Below are positions 13,001-23,265 of a DNA stretch of 64,000 nt, one piece after another; within the stretch, counting starts at the first letter, position 1, and each line of letters starts with the position of its first letter. The stretch comes from Pteria penguin (taxonomy: Eukaryota; Mollusca; Bivalvia; Pterioida; Pteriidae): positions 35,399,316 to 35,463,315 of the forward strand of contig CM068587.1 in assembly GCA_035048485.1 (NCBI GenBank), read 5' to 3'. Position numbers and translations under genes: made by a program. The notes beneath the pieces were generated by a model. That model made no database searches. It saw nothing but the letters and a program-made list of their open reading frames with translations, and had not been told where the DNA came from.

Positions 13001-16000
13001 GACAACAAGGACTAGAAGACCACAGGTATACACCATTTTGAGATGAAGTGATTGTAAATTAGATGAGGTATTATTTATTATTGATCTTTTTTATTCATAT
13101 AAATACTTCAATTGAAAAAATCAAAGGACTGAAAGTCCTGTGTGTTGGCTAGTGATTGATTGATTGATTTTTGTTTAACGTCACACCACAAATATTTCAC
13201 GTATATGGTGACGGCATCTGCCTGATGCGGGGCATACAAATTTTGACCTTTGCAACGGACCCACCCGAAGCAGTGAGGGATCTTTAACATGCCATGCATA
13301 CCACGACACGGGGCCTCGGTTTGTACTGTCTCATCCGAAAGACATGACACTGGCATGACCGGAGCGGGAATCGAACCCCGGCCTCCCGATTAGGAGTCCA
13401 GCGCGATACCACTAAGCCACGCCGGCTTTGTTGGCTAGTGTGAAAGAAGTTATTAAATATGAACTCTGTAACCTATCAAATGTCTACATACATACCAATT
13501 ACAATTAAATATTTGTAAAGATAATGAGACAAGTCAAGAAAACTATTGATTTCTCAGAAATGATCAAAGGCTTTTCTAGCCAACACAAAAATACAGTATA
13601 CATTATATATTTGCTCATCTATCCTGGGGTAAGGATTGCTCCCCCTCCGCGCACTTCCGGTTGGAGTCTGGTCGATTACATTGCATCAGCTGATTGATCG
13701 CTATGAATAGATTGGATCTTTAAAAGCTCAAGAAACAGCAATCAAGAAAAATTTTGGGAGAGAAAAGAATTTCATCAAAAATTTAAAGAAAAAAGATCTA
13801 ATTGATGATATTTGTCATAATAATCTAACATCACACAATGAATTTACTCCAGTTGTTCCTCAGTCTTCCTCCACTCAGTCGCTCATTCCACTTATTACCT
13901 CATCCAACATATCTTCAGAAAATTTATCACCATTTAATTCTGTTCATTGTTTGCCACTAAAATCTTGCATTCGATCTTTACCATCCATTGACTTTATTAG
14001 TATATACAACTATTTGATCACCCGTCGCACCACAGATGATACCCAGCTAAAGAACTACAGGGGACTTGACCGAGCTGTTCAGCACTTTGAAGCTGGAGAT
14101 GTCCAGAACATTGAAGTAGCTCAGGTATTCATTCGTTACGTAAGGATATAGTTATAATTTAAAACACTGTCTATCACACTTTTATAGCTCAGTTGGTAGC
14201 ATAGTAGCAAATTTGTATTAAGATTGTAATAAAGGTTCGAATTCCACTCGATGAGGTGTCTTTTTTTATTGTTATTATTATCATTATTATTACTATTATT
14301 AATATATATATATATTATATATATATATATATATTTATGTATCTATATATATAAATCTATATATATATCTATATATATATATTAATACCATCACTTCTTG
14401 AATGTGAACATTTTTAAACATTAAAATACATATGTAAAGAATTATAAAGCCTTCTACAATTTTAAGGATATCTCTACATGCCGGTAACTTTATTTCAATT
14501 CTAATGAGCTTCACCATCTGTCAGACAGTAATTGTGTAGACTACAAGTTTGAATTGCGACGTTGAACGTTAGCAACTTTATGACGTCGTACAAAAGTTTC
14601 ATTGTTCTTACCATCATTTTTGTGGGAATACGTTTTACTTCTTCCCCTAACATTAGGACCACAGTTCATGACGGCGAAGTCAATCAAATAACTACTGCAT
14701 AATTACTCAGTATGAACAGATGACAAGACCTTCCTTTTTATGCAGTACTTGCATTATAAGATATAGCTTATAATTAAAATTTATATTTCAGATCGACAAT
14801 GTACATAACATTCTATATACATGTAACAGTATTCATGACTCATGTAGGGCCTCTATGAAAAAGAAGAAATACACAGTGTACATCTGTATGACAGTTCAAG
14901 GAGCAATACTATACTCAGTGTGTGAATGTCCAGTTGAGTAAATTATAAATTATATTTGTATAATACATTTTTTTAAATTTTATGTGTATTGTAATCACAA
15001 ATGATGTATTACAACATAAAATATAAGCACAATATCAAGTTATTCTAGTTAGTGTATGACAATATTGTATACATGTAGTTAATATTGCATAAATGTAGTT
15101 ATTGGCATGTGAACTAAAAGAATAAAAACCTCAAACAAGAGGCCCAAGTGGGCTTATATCACTCACCTGAGTACTTAAATTATCAGTCATGCAGGAAGGA
15201 AGAATTATTTATTTTTGGCATTACTGTGACTAAGTCAACATAAATGTTGAAAATATGTCAAATTTTATTTCAGACCAGAATAAACAAGAGGCCCAAGTGG
15301 GCCTATATCGCTCACCTGAGTACTTAGATTATCAGTCATGCATGAAGGAAGAATTCATTTATTTTTGCATTAATGTGACTAAGTCAACACATATGTTGAA
15401 AATATGTCAAATTTTATTTCAGGCTAGAATAAAAAACAACACTTTTTTGCACATCCATTCAGAAGATTTTGATATTAAGCATTTCCTTTGTCTCTGCAAG
15501 AAGTCATTCAGGGCAACAAGTTAGTCATTTTCTTTAGGTGGGGCCTTTTGTTGACTGATTTCAAGTCTGGGTCATGAACAACAATTGTTTCAAATATTGT
15601 CCAGATCTAACTTAAAATTGCCTAATTTCATATGTTGAGTGTTGAGAAACATCTAAAAACTTATTTAGATATGTAAAGAAATGAAAAAAAAATTTTGACC
15701 ACAGCTGGATTTGAACCGCTACTCTCCATATTTCAATTACCAAGTGGTATATGTACTATTGTGAGAACTGCTTTTTAGACATGGTGGCATTATCTGTTAA
15801 CCAATTTGGATGAAATTTACCAAATTGATAGAGGACTTTTGGTACTTCATGTATTCCATGTTTCATTAAAATCTTTCATGTGGTATAACAGCAGAAGTGA
15901 AAAATGTGATTGAATTGTTCCTATACACCCTCATTTCGAAGTCTTAAAAAATTCATAGAAAATCCAAAAATTGAGATATTGACAAAATTCTTTCAAAGTA

Positions 16001-19000
16001 ACAATCCTTACCATAATTATGATCACAATAGTCCATAAGAAATCATCATTATCAATTAACTAGGAAATATGACACTTTTTTCTGCACTGAATCACCAAGT
16101 CCAAAGAAATGTCGAAAAAAATTCTAAAATTTGATTTTGGAAGGGAACCAAAATGACAATACATCTTCACTCATCCCTCTAGATCATTTCTATGCATTCT
16201 GTTTGTCTCTGTATACAGCCCGTATGAAAAAGAATATTGTTAAACGAGGGAACTCTTTTGTGACTTACTCTTGATTATGGTGGCGCCACCTGTAAAGAGG
16301 TCTGGACGAAAACAACAGAATTTGAAGAGGATCATAAGTGACTTATTTCTACCAAGATTTATTAAAATCCTTCAAACAGTTTTATAGAAAAAGTTGAAAA
16401 TGTGAAAAATGGCCAAAACACCCCCCCCCCCCTTTTTTTCTTGGAAGTCTTAAACGTAAAATTCCTAATTTCATATGTTGTTGAGTGTTGAGAAACATCT
16501 AAAAATTTATTTAGATGTGTAAAAAAAAAAAAAAAATTTTTTGACCACAGCTGGATTTGAACCGCTACTCTCCATATTTCAATTACCAAGTGGTATATGT
16601 ACCATTGTGAGACCTACTTTTATACATGGTGGCATTATCTGTTAACCAATTTGGATGATCCTCACAAAAAACAAAACCTTTGAAAAGGACTATGAGTACT
16701 TGCATCCTACCCAGTTTTATCACAATCCTTCAAGTTGTTCTGTAGATCAAGTTGAAGATATGAAAAATTGTCCCCCCCCCCCCCCCCCTTTTCTTGGAAG
16801 TCTTAAAAAATTCATAAAAAATTCAAAAATCGAGATATTGAAAAAATTCCTTCGCACCAGCATTCCTTACCATAGAAATGATTAAATGAAACCAAATGAA
16901 TGCATCAATGTTTACTAAAAGAAAATAATAACTCTTTAATGCATTAAAATAACAAAGTCCAAAATAAAAATGAAAAAACGTCAAAAATTTGATTTCGGGA
17001 TGGAACCAAAAATATCAACACTTCTTCCCATATGCCTCTAAATCATTCCTATGCAGTCGGTTTGTCGCTGTATGCACCCGATCTGAATAAGAAGTTTGTC
17101 AAAGGAGGGTACCCTCTGTGACCTACTTTTGTCTGTGGTGGTGCCACCTGTTCATGGATCCTGACAAAGATGACCACATTTGTCAGGGACCTTGAGTATT
17201 TGATGCATGCCAAGTTTCATTGAATTCCAGCAAGTGGTTCCGAAGAAAAAGTTCAAACTGTGAAATGTTTACACCAATTATCCCACCCCCCTTTTTCTTG
17301 AAAGTCTTAAAAAATTCATAAAAAATCCAAAACATAAAATATTGAAAAATTTTCTTCGCAGTAGTATTTCTTACCATCAAAATGATCAAATTAAACCAAA
17401 TTAATGCATCAATGTTTACTAAAAGAAAAAAATACCTCTTTTCTGCATTAAAACTACCAAGTACAAAAAAACGTCAAAAAAACGTCAAAAATTTGATTTC
17501 GGAACGGAACCAAAAATAACAACACTTCTTCACACATCCCTCTAGATCATTCCTATGCATTCGGTTTGTCTCTGTATGCCCCCGGTCTGAAGAAGAAGTT
17601 TGTCAAAGGAAGGTACCCTCTTTGACCTACTTTTGCCTGTGGTGGCGCCACCTGTTGATGAATCCGGACGAAAAACAACAACACTTGTAGGGGACCATGA
17701 GTACTACATGCTTATCAAGTTTCATCAAATTCTGTTCAGTGGTTCTGGAGAAGAAGTCGAAAATGTGAAAAGTTAACGACGGACGACGGACGACAGACGA
17801 CGGATGACGGACGGACGACGGACGGTGATTGATCACAATAGCTCACTTGAGCCTTTGGCTCAGGTGAGCTAAAAACAACAACAGTTTTTTTGCAAATCCA
17901 TTCAGGGGATTTTGATATTAAGCATTTGCTCCGTCTCTACAAGAGCCTTTTGCTGACTGATTTCAAGTCTGGGTCATGAATAACAATGGTTTCAAATATC
18001 GTCCAGATCCAACTTAAAATGGCCTAATTTCATATGTTGAGGGTTGAGAAACATCTAAAAACTTATTTAGATGTGTAAAGAAATGAAAAAAATTTTGGCC
18101 ACAGCGGGATTTGAACCACTACTCTCCATATCTTAATTACCAAGTGGTATTTGTAGAGCATCAAACAATTTTATTGACTTTCAAGTATATGTAATTATTT
18201 TAGTCTATGTGCATTGTGTAAATTTTACATATATTCTTTTTAAATATATATCCATTTTGTATATATTCATTTATTATTTTCAGAATGGCTCAATCTTGTA
18301 GTCATATAGGAGCCACACTGCTCTATCTTCAAGAGTATAGAAAATCTGAAAGCAGTACTACAGATTTCGAAGGTTGAAGGTTGATTGGTGTTTTACGTCG
18401 CTTTCAACAATATTTCAGTTATATCGCGACATGGAAGCAGGAGGTTACCAACCTCTTAAACAAAGTGGCACAACCCGGGAATCGAACCCGGATCGTCCGC
18501 GCCGCAAGCCAAGCGCTTAACCACTACACCATGCCTGCCCCCTACAGATTTCGAAACTAAATCAGACAGTTGCACTTTAAAATTATGTACCTGGAGAATA
18601 CCACGGCCTTTAAATGTTGAACCCGAACCTTTAAAACAAATTCCCATTTCAAAACCATCTACTGAATCTGTTAAAAAATGCACCATCACTTTTGAACACT
18701 TTGATCCTTGCCATATATCACAGCGTAAACCAGATAACCAGCACATATCAGACAGTACGAAGGCTCTAAAGAAAATGTTTCCAAATACAGGTTAATAATA
18801 TGTTTATCTTTATTAATTATTTATAAAAACTTAAAAGTTTAACGGCTCTTCAAATGAATTATAGTCTCATTCTTGTAAGTTCCCATTATACAGTTGTACA
18901 ATTGTTATCTCAATATGTATAATATAATATGCTTAACAAATGAAATTTACAGGCATGAATACATTATGGTTTACAGAAGCTGATACTCCTGAAGTAGATC

Positions 19001-22000
19001 GTGAGGTAGTTGTGGAGACCTCTGTGGCATCTAACCCAGTGCAGGAAGTGGAACAAACAGAATCGTTACGGAGGAATTGAAAGGTAAATAATTATCATTT
19101 TCTTATTTATATCCCGTAATTGTACATGCAATATCAACATGCAATGAAAGGTAAATTATGTAAATTATCATATGTTGATTTTTATCCCATTGTACATCAT
19201 GCAAATTAATTTAAATGAACATGCAAATCAAGTACTTTTCCACTTCAGGAAAAATTCGGTCCTTGCCAGCTTGAGATTTGATATTTTGTTTTCAAAAAAG
19301 AACCTTTTAAAATGCATTGTGAATATAAGGAATGATGTCTTTTTTTCTAGTAATGTACCTCCACTATTTCCAACATCTTTTACCCAAATATTAATTAGTA
19401 CAATTAGGAGAGAACTTTGAGATGATTTAAGGAATGACTGTCTTTTTTCTAGGTTCATAGGGAATGAACTTGGGTTAAAAACAAACAAATCATTCGAGAA
19501 CCGCTTCACTGTTCACATGATCATTCGAGAACCACTTTGCGGTTCACGAGATTTGTTTGTTTCTCACCCAAGTTCATTCCCATGAACCTAGAAAAAAAGA
19601 CAGTCATTCCTTAAATCATCTCAAAGTTCTCTCCTAATTGTACTAATTAATATTTGGGTAAAAGATGTTGGAAATAGTGGAGGTACATTTACTGATGGAC
19701 ATAGAAAAGAAGATAATGAAAGAAGACACTAGATTGAATAACATACATAGAATAAATTTTGTTGACCAAAATCCAGCAATCACAATACGTCAAAGAAATG
19801 ATTTTCGATAACGTATAAGAAAATAGATAGATTTATTCAAAATATTTTATTACTATCAATATGAATCATACAAATCTCTCTATTCATTTATACATGCATA
19901 AAGCATATCACAGATAGGGCGACTTAACTTTGGGGCGACTTAACCATAGACCTTATCTTATAGTAACAAATGTTTGGTTTGCAAATGATAACATTTTCCA
20001 TAAAATTTTTCATAAAAACAAGATTAATTGTCCATGAGGTAATGTTGTAGGAACAATGAATATTTTACTTTTCTTGCATTTTAATATCTTAAAATACCTG
20101 TTATTTAGGGGTATGGCATTTAAAAATATTTTTAAAGCTAATTTTATCATGATACGTCCCATGTTCATATCAAAGAGGGAGGGAGAAAGGGGAAAGCTGT
20201 ACCTCATCTGCCCCCTCATTGTAGGGAATCTTGTGATCTTCATCTCATAAAAAGACTCTACATAAAGCTACTTTATAAAATTTCATTGCATTTGAAAACC
20301 CTCTGTGATCTATAGTATAAAGTGTATGCATGGTATGATATATTATATAGAAAGAAACTGTGAAATTATGCAGGCAAGTGTGACAATATAACACAACAAA
20401 CAATATCATACAAACTCAAAACTAGACCCTAGATTAAATGCCAAAATGATCTGTTAATCATTAAAACTGAGACATGAATTTAGGTCCATTCAAAACTTCT
20501 ACATAGTATGCTTACAGAGCAGATGTTTGGGGCCTCAGTTTAATATGCATGTAATGTATATCGAACATTACCATAATGTTATATAAAGATGCACACTTCC
20601 TTAGTACATGTATGTAATTTACCTTCTTATTCATTGACTTATTTGCAACCCTGGCATCTCTCTCAGAGGATATGTGTTCTTTCAGTTTAGCCTCTGCTTT
20701 AAAGTGGAAAACGGAGGGTGCAAAATCCGGATTGGATGCATCGTAGGAGTAGTTCCCAGTGATAAAATGCAGGGAACACAGCATTATGAGGACGAGGATA
20801 CCATTTATTATTTCGGATGGCAGCCCTTACTGCCCTAATCCACGCATTCCCCTTATTTGGAAACTATTCTTCTGCAGGAAAACGATAGAATTTCACACCC
20901 TTTTCAAGATATAAAGATATAGCATGTGCACTACATGCGCAGCAACCCTTTACCATATCGAGCAATCAGCTGATACAACGTAAACAACCAGACTCCAACC
21001 GGAAGTGCGCGTTGTCAAGACGCGTCATCTACCCTACAGAAACGGTGTAAGGTTCTATTGTAAAATGCCACATCTGGATAATTAAAATTATGGAAATCAA
21101 GAGAAATGCCTCAATATTTCCTTTAGAAAATCATAAATATCAATCTGGCTATCAAATAAATGCACTCAGAAATATTGGTAAAATGCACATTTGCACAGTT
21201 AGATTCAATATAATATGACTGATCCTAGTGCACACAACTGTTTATTTTAAGGACAGAGACGGGAGTCAAATTTTTTATATCTCCAAGTTGAAGAGTTCCA
21301 CCCCGTCCGTGTACGATAACCGGCAAAAGTTCCGTTTTGACTCCGTACTTTTCTTTGCCCTCGGCAAAAGGCATAATAACACTTGAGTCAATCCCATTGT
21401 TACTCTTCAATGCTCATATAAATCATGATTCATAACCTGAGTAGTCATTATAATTCTCCAAGGAAAGGAAATGAATCAAGTGAAACCCCTTTTCAAAAGG
21501 AATCTGAAGAAGAAAGGTAATTTTGTGATATATGTTTTTGGAAGGGTATACTTGCATGACCTCCCCCCCCCTCCCTTGTCCAGGACCTCTTTTCAAAATA
21601 GACAATGTTTACCAATGATTATAATATTTTGCATTCTATGATATGAAAGCAATGTCAATTAGATACAGTCATTATTACAGGAAAATTGTCAAAGAGTCTA
21701 GTGCAAAACCTGCATGTATTATGATATACCGTTTTGGACAATATATTCCCAGTGAGGCAAATATTTCCAATCATTTTCTTGGAATTGCCTAATGGGTATT
21801 TTATATTCTTCATGCATACCCTTTTATTTTTTTTACCCTCTTTTTTGCAAAGACTGCAATGCAAATTGTAGGTACTGAGCGCTGTGCTGGCAAGACTATA
21901 TTATTAAGAGAGATAACTCTTATTGATGGTTTACAGAATAAATGCAAGTGTCACTTTCCCAGTGCCAATTTCATAAAAGGTACATAGGAAAGGTAACAAG

Positions 22001-22850
22001 TTCCTGTCTTCATTTAGAAATATGTATTTCAGAGATCTTGTATTTGAATTCTATGCAGAAAACATCAGCTAGAAAATTTTTTATAGTGAATTGTGTATTT
22101 CTACCTGTATGAGGCAATGAAGAAATTCCATGTTCTGTCAAATCAGAAGTTGGAAAATCTCAAAATGTTTATTGGTAGCCATATCAAAGGTTACAATGAA
22201 ACTCATTAATGCTCAAGTTTAATACAGCACCTCAAAATTGATAGAAAGATATCTGAAAATTGAATAACCGGGATCTGTCCTTAATTTGAAGTTCTAAATA
22301 CAATAGATGATTCTTAAAAGAAGAATTGTTTTTAAGTCTGATTTTTTTTAAATGTAAGCTTGAAGAGTTTTAGTTATATTCTATCCTGTAAAGACCTGTC
22401 TTTATTGTCTACTGAATTTGTGCCATGCCAACTCGCAAATAAATAAACGTTTAAATCTCCACACAGTATATTCTTGAGATGCCCCCCCAAGAGTAACCCA
22501 GATAATCCGTAAAAGGAAAGGTCGACCAAGGTGATAGGCTTCTACTTCTTCCGATGTCTACATCTTCCTCGTCAACACTTTTGCACATGTATTGTACCCA
22601 CAATGAGAACATGACTTTCTGTGCTGCCGTTAAGCTTGAAATACAAAGTCAACGACGCAAAAAAATAAACAGAAGAAAAAATATACAGAAAGGAAATACA
22701 TACCTGACAGCGACAGCAAATATCTGCTTTTGCAGCCAACATATCAACAATTTTTCCTTTCCCTTCGTCTCCCCATTGTGTGCCAAGCACAACAGTTATT
22801 GGGTTTTTGGGGGCTAACCTTCTTTTTTTGTGTTGAACGTCTCCGTTCAT
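1012..22850 (-). CDS. ADSS: Adenylosuccinate synthetase, N-terminal part (5 exons; continues beyond window start)
   Basis: Condenses IMP with aspartate using GTP, the first committed step to AMP, in the cytosol. Exons on the minus strand: 22850-22704, 6598-6496, 3843-3730, 1653-1596 and 1057-1012; all splice sites are GT..AG and the phases agree (0, 1, 1, 2, 0). Together they give 156 residues, about a third of the usual ~450; the rest lies left of base 1. Visible signatures are [11 protein letters not shown] (residues 23-33, GTP/IMP-binding loop with catalytic Asp), [11 protein letters not shown] (50-60), [10 protein letters not shown], and [13 protein letters not shown] in exon 5. The ATG at 22850 is chosen because the longer frame has only GTG upstream, and it has A at -3. 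Intron 1 is 16.1 kb and holds a 7.4-kb DNA transposon. No lesion is seen in the exons. Confidence 0.95.
1660..1768. repeat. 39-bp tandem repeat
   Basis: About 2.5 copies of a 39-bp unit containing GAGAAACCAG.TGTACTGTA and GGAATATTCCAATACAAA. It starts a few bases upstream of adenylosuccinate synthetase exon 4 (1653), so the repeat abuts the 3' splice site of intron 3. Confidence 0.8.
1770..3253. other. Intron sequence, no gene recognised
   Basis: Part of intron 3 of adenylosuccinate synthetase. Short open frames on the plus strand at 2,629-2,916 and 3,128-3,319 have low-complexity translations without family resemblance, so I do not call them genes. Confidence 0.5.
3254..3714. mobile_element. 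MITE family M5 with hAT-like ends
   Basis: The ends are inverted copies: CAGGGATGGAAATTGGC at the left and GCTAATTTCCATCCCTG at the right (one mismatch). The flanks share CTTATA. Ends of the form CAGGGATG recall hAT elements, but the usual 8-bp duplication is not perfect here. No ORF. The right end lies only 15 bases from the 5' splice site after adenylosuccinate synthetase exon 3. Confidence 0.7.
3950..4625. repeat. ~126-bp tandem repeat array (about 5 degenerate copies)
   Basis: Repeats of a unit built on AATATGAAAGCCCTACTTCT, TATGGTCAATGTTAAAG, CAGGTCAAAG and GGTACCAACA, spaced about 125 bases apart and diverged from one another. It lies just upstream of exon 3 in adenylosuccinate synthetase intron 2. 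The open frames at 3,840-4,055 and 4,371-4,571 are products of this array. Confidence 0.8.
4869..5688 (+). mobile_element. Dispersed repeat family R1, copy 1
   Basis: It begins AACAAGAGCAACGCCTAGCG and ends GACGGGCGTATAAAAA, with CGCCCGTC near the start matching GACGGGCG at the end. Inside are two similar 300-base segments (TTATAAATTTCTCAAAAATG at about 5,122 and 5,464) and a 23-base run of C at 5,440-5,462. A second copy in opposite orientation occupies 60,851-61,700. No coding capacity. Confidence 0.75.
6640..9420. other. Intron 1 of adenylosuccinate synthetase, 3' part; nothing recognised
   Basis: AT-rich sequence with no protein similarity that I can see on either strand. It contains a few dispersed-repeat scraps, such as the AAAGGGACCTAGTCCAAG block near 8,800. 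Short open frames here (for example 6,925-7,155 and 8,977-9,168) are unsupported. Confidence 0.5.
9427..9690. repeat. 20-bp minisatellite, about 13 copies
   Basis: Head-to-tail copies of ACACAAACTGGGATAGCCTA with variants GGAATAGCCC and GGAAAAGCCC. Different variants alternate, suggesting higher-order duplication of unit pairs or triplets. It has no spacers, so it is not a CRISPR array. It lies inside adenylosuccinate synthetase intron 1. Confidence 0.95.
9700..11190. other. Intron sequence, nothing recognised
   Basis: AT-rich intron 1 DNA. No domain, RNA gene or clear repeat seen. Confidence 0.45.
11195..11390. repeat. AAATA / ATAGAT simple-sequence tract
   Basis: Interrupted short tandem repeats of AAATA, AAAT and GATA types. 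The long minus-strand open frame over it (11,120-11,344) is a tyrosine/isoleucine-rich artefact of the tract. Confidence 0.85.
11389..11628. mobile_element. MITE family M3
   Basis: The ends are inverted copies: TACAGTACAGTCCGGGTGGT at the left against CACCTGGACTGTACTGTA at the right. The interior contains repeated and inverted GTCCACTGTCCACAGTGGGC-type blocks, so the whole element can fold on itself. About 240 bp, no ORF. Only one copy is seen in this window. Confidence 0.75.
11640..13140. other. Intron sequence with a poly-A tract; nothing else recognised
   Basis: Contains a run of over 20 A near 11,787-11,808 and a short CA run near 12,158. No coding similarity on either strand. Confidence 0.45.
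13151..13428 (-). mobile_element. tRNA-derived SINE, family S2, copy 1
   Basis: On the minus strand it starts with a tRNA-like head: GTGGCTTAGTGGTATCGCG (box A) and GGGGTTCGATTCCCGC (box B). It ends in GATTGATTGATTTTTG on the plus strand. It is bounded by the 12-base direct repeat TGTTGGCTAGTG (13,143-13,154 and 13,429-13,440). Other family members lie at 25,901, 36,870, 42,294, 43,062, 45,594 and 56,290. Confidence 0.9.
14165..14255 (+). other. tRNA-like sequence, probably a SINE head remnant
   Basis: TAGCTCAGTTGGTAGCATAG resembles a tRNA D-arm/box A, and GGTTCGAATTCC, 40 bases on, resembles box B. The acceptor and T stems do not pair, so it is not a functional tRNA. Confidence 0.4.
14270..14390. 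repeat. TA / ATCTATAT microsatellite
   Basis: Alternating TA and ATCTATAT runs, partly preceded by TTATTA triplets. Pure simple sequence. Confidence 0.9.
15134..17878 (+). mobile_element. Bivalve-type dispersed repeat with GCTCACCTGAG termini
   Basis: Starts AACAAGAGGCCCAAGTGGGC..TCACCTGAG and ends GAGCCTTTGGCTCAGGTGAGC, preceded by a GGACGACGGACG-type run (17,778-17,823). The first ~150 bases are duplicated in tandem (15,134 and 15,285). A larger internal segment with the AGTCTGGGTCATGAA and CACAGCTGGATTTGAACCGC landmarks recurs at about 15,550-15,830, 16,440-16,660 and, beyond the end, 17,880-18,160. The third recurrence lies outside the terminal repeat, suggesting rearrangement. No intact ORF; C-runs at 16,420 and 16,772 create spurious frames. 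Inserted within transposon A. Confidence 0.75.
18372..18541 (-). mobile_element. tRNA-derived SINE, family S1, copy 2
   Basis: Nearly identical to the copy at 738-908. It is flanked by the perfect 14-base direct repeat CTACAGATTTCGAA (18,358-18,371 and 18,542-18,555). Removing it restores the reading frame of the surrounding SWIM/YqaJ block, so the insertion is later than the transposon. Confidence 0.95.
19352..19689. repeat. Long palindrome (~160-bp arms)
   Basis: From AATGTACCTCCACTATTTCC to its complement GGAAATAGTGGAGGTACATT, the two halves are inverted copies with few differences, centred near 19,520 with almost no spacer. Each half also contains a smaller repeat (GGAATGACTGTCTTTT and TCATTCGAGAACC). 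It lies inside transposon A, where the missing central part would be expected. No coding function; the minus-strand frame 19,228-19,509 reads through one arm. Confidence 0.9.
19690..20600. other. Transposon A interior, nothing recognised
   Basis: AT-rich sequence between the palindrome and the THAP exon. Two overlapping open frames (20,010-20,243 minus and 20,056-20,250 plus) show no family features. Confidence 0.45.
20623..20956 (-). pseudogene. THAP zinc-finger domain exon of the transposon A transposase (broken)
   Basis: The ATG at 20,956 lies within the right terminal repeat and opens with [10 protein letters not shown] (first zinc cysteines). It continues [26 protein letters not shown], then LCSLHFITG (last Cys and His) and NPDFAPSVF. 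This is the C2CH order and spacing of a THAP DNA-binding domain. A TAG follows RFPAEE, and a one-base frame shift separates NNKWYPRPH from LCSLHF. The exon ends at a good donor (AAG|GTAAAT at 20,623). THAP domains let the transposase bind the element ends. The DDE part is not found downstream within this element. Confidence 0.85.
21012..22550. other. Adenylosuccinate synthetase intron 1, 5' part; one unassigned ORF
   Basis: Mostly AT-rich DNA. A 61-codon minus-strand frame at 21,225-21,410 has mixed composition (contains [18 protein letters not shown]) and could be coding, but I recognise no family and see no convincing splice partners. The rest shows nothing. Confidence 0.35.
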
Positions 22851-23265
22851 TTTCAGTGTTAGAATGAGCTCTACAACTGGCGGGAATTTGCATGCGCGAG
22901 TCACTTCGTAGGTGGTTTAGTTCATGCTAAAACCAGAAACATGGAAAGTAGTCCAAGTCTCTACTGGTACTGGACCAGTAGTGTCCTCAACACCAGTAAT
23001 AATGAAATAGCACGGAGACTAAAAAATTTGTAAAGTTATGCATTTACTATTTAGTATTTTACTTGTTGCAACTTATTAGTATTTATACTTGTTGTGCATT
23101 CATGTATATAATATATTATATCGTTTCACTTTGGAATAATATTTATTCTTTTATTTTAAAAAAATAAAATTATTTATAACATAAATGTAGTAGCCCATAT
23201 GAATAAATTTATCTTCTGCCTGTCTGTCAGTCTTTCATATGTATTCTAATTTGATTTATTAATAG

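Larger units (their letters stand above)
13703..19079 (+). pseudogene. Transposon-borne SWIM/YqaJ protein, N-terminal half (broken)
   Basis: Exon-like blocks: ~13,730-14,124, 14,792-14,937, 18,294-18,790 (interrupted by a SINE at 18,372-18,541) and 18,953-19,079, with GT..AG borders in matching phase. The first block ends [19 protein letters not shown]. The second and third together form a SWIM zinc finger, CxC (YSVCECPVE) then CxH ([12 protein letters not shown]), split by the intron as GA|A. Lesions: the ATG in the left terminus is out of frame with the body, a SINE lies in the third block, and a TGA comes two codons before the last splice site. Such proteins accompany THAP-DDE transposases in IS4EU/ISL2EU elements; their role in transposition is not established as far as I know. 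The nuclease half is absent here but found at 23,266. Confidence 0.8.
13648..21011. mobile_element. DNA transposon A (IS4EU/ISL2EU-like) with 58-bp inverted termini
   Basis: The ends are ungapped inverted copies of 58 bases with 6 mismatches (13,648-13,705 and 20,954-21,011), starting CGCGCACTTCCGGTTGGAG. Between them are the 5' half of a SWIM/YqaJ-type gene on the plus strand and a THAP domain on the minus strand whose start codon lies inside the right terminus. From memory of the family, IS4EU/ISL2EU transposons carry exactly this pair (a THAP-DDE transposase and a YqaJ protein), converging toward the middle. Here the central part with the YqaJ nuclease and DDE domain is missing and the element is loaded with later insertions. 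It sits in intron 1 of adenylosuccinate synthetase. It cannot be autonomous. Confidence 0.8.

Noticed and set aside
14165..14255. tRNA gene
   Set aside because: Box A- and box B-like strings are present but the acceptor and T stems do not pair; more likely a SINE head remnant.
15693..15765. tRNA gene on the minus strand (GGTTCAAATCC)
   Set aside because: Repeated with the same context at 16,548 and 18,100 as part of a larger repeat, without cloverleaf pairing.
22851..22904. Longer N-terminus for adenylosuccinate synthetase
   Set aside because: The extension begins with GTG, not ATG, and the ATG at 22,850 has a good context and fits the family's variable short leader.
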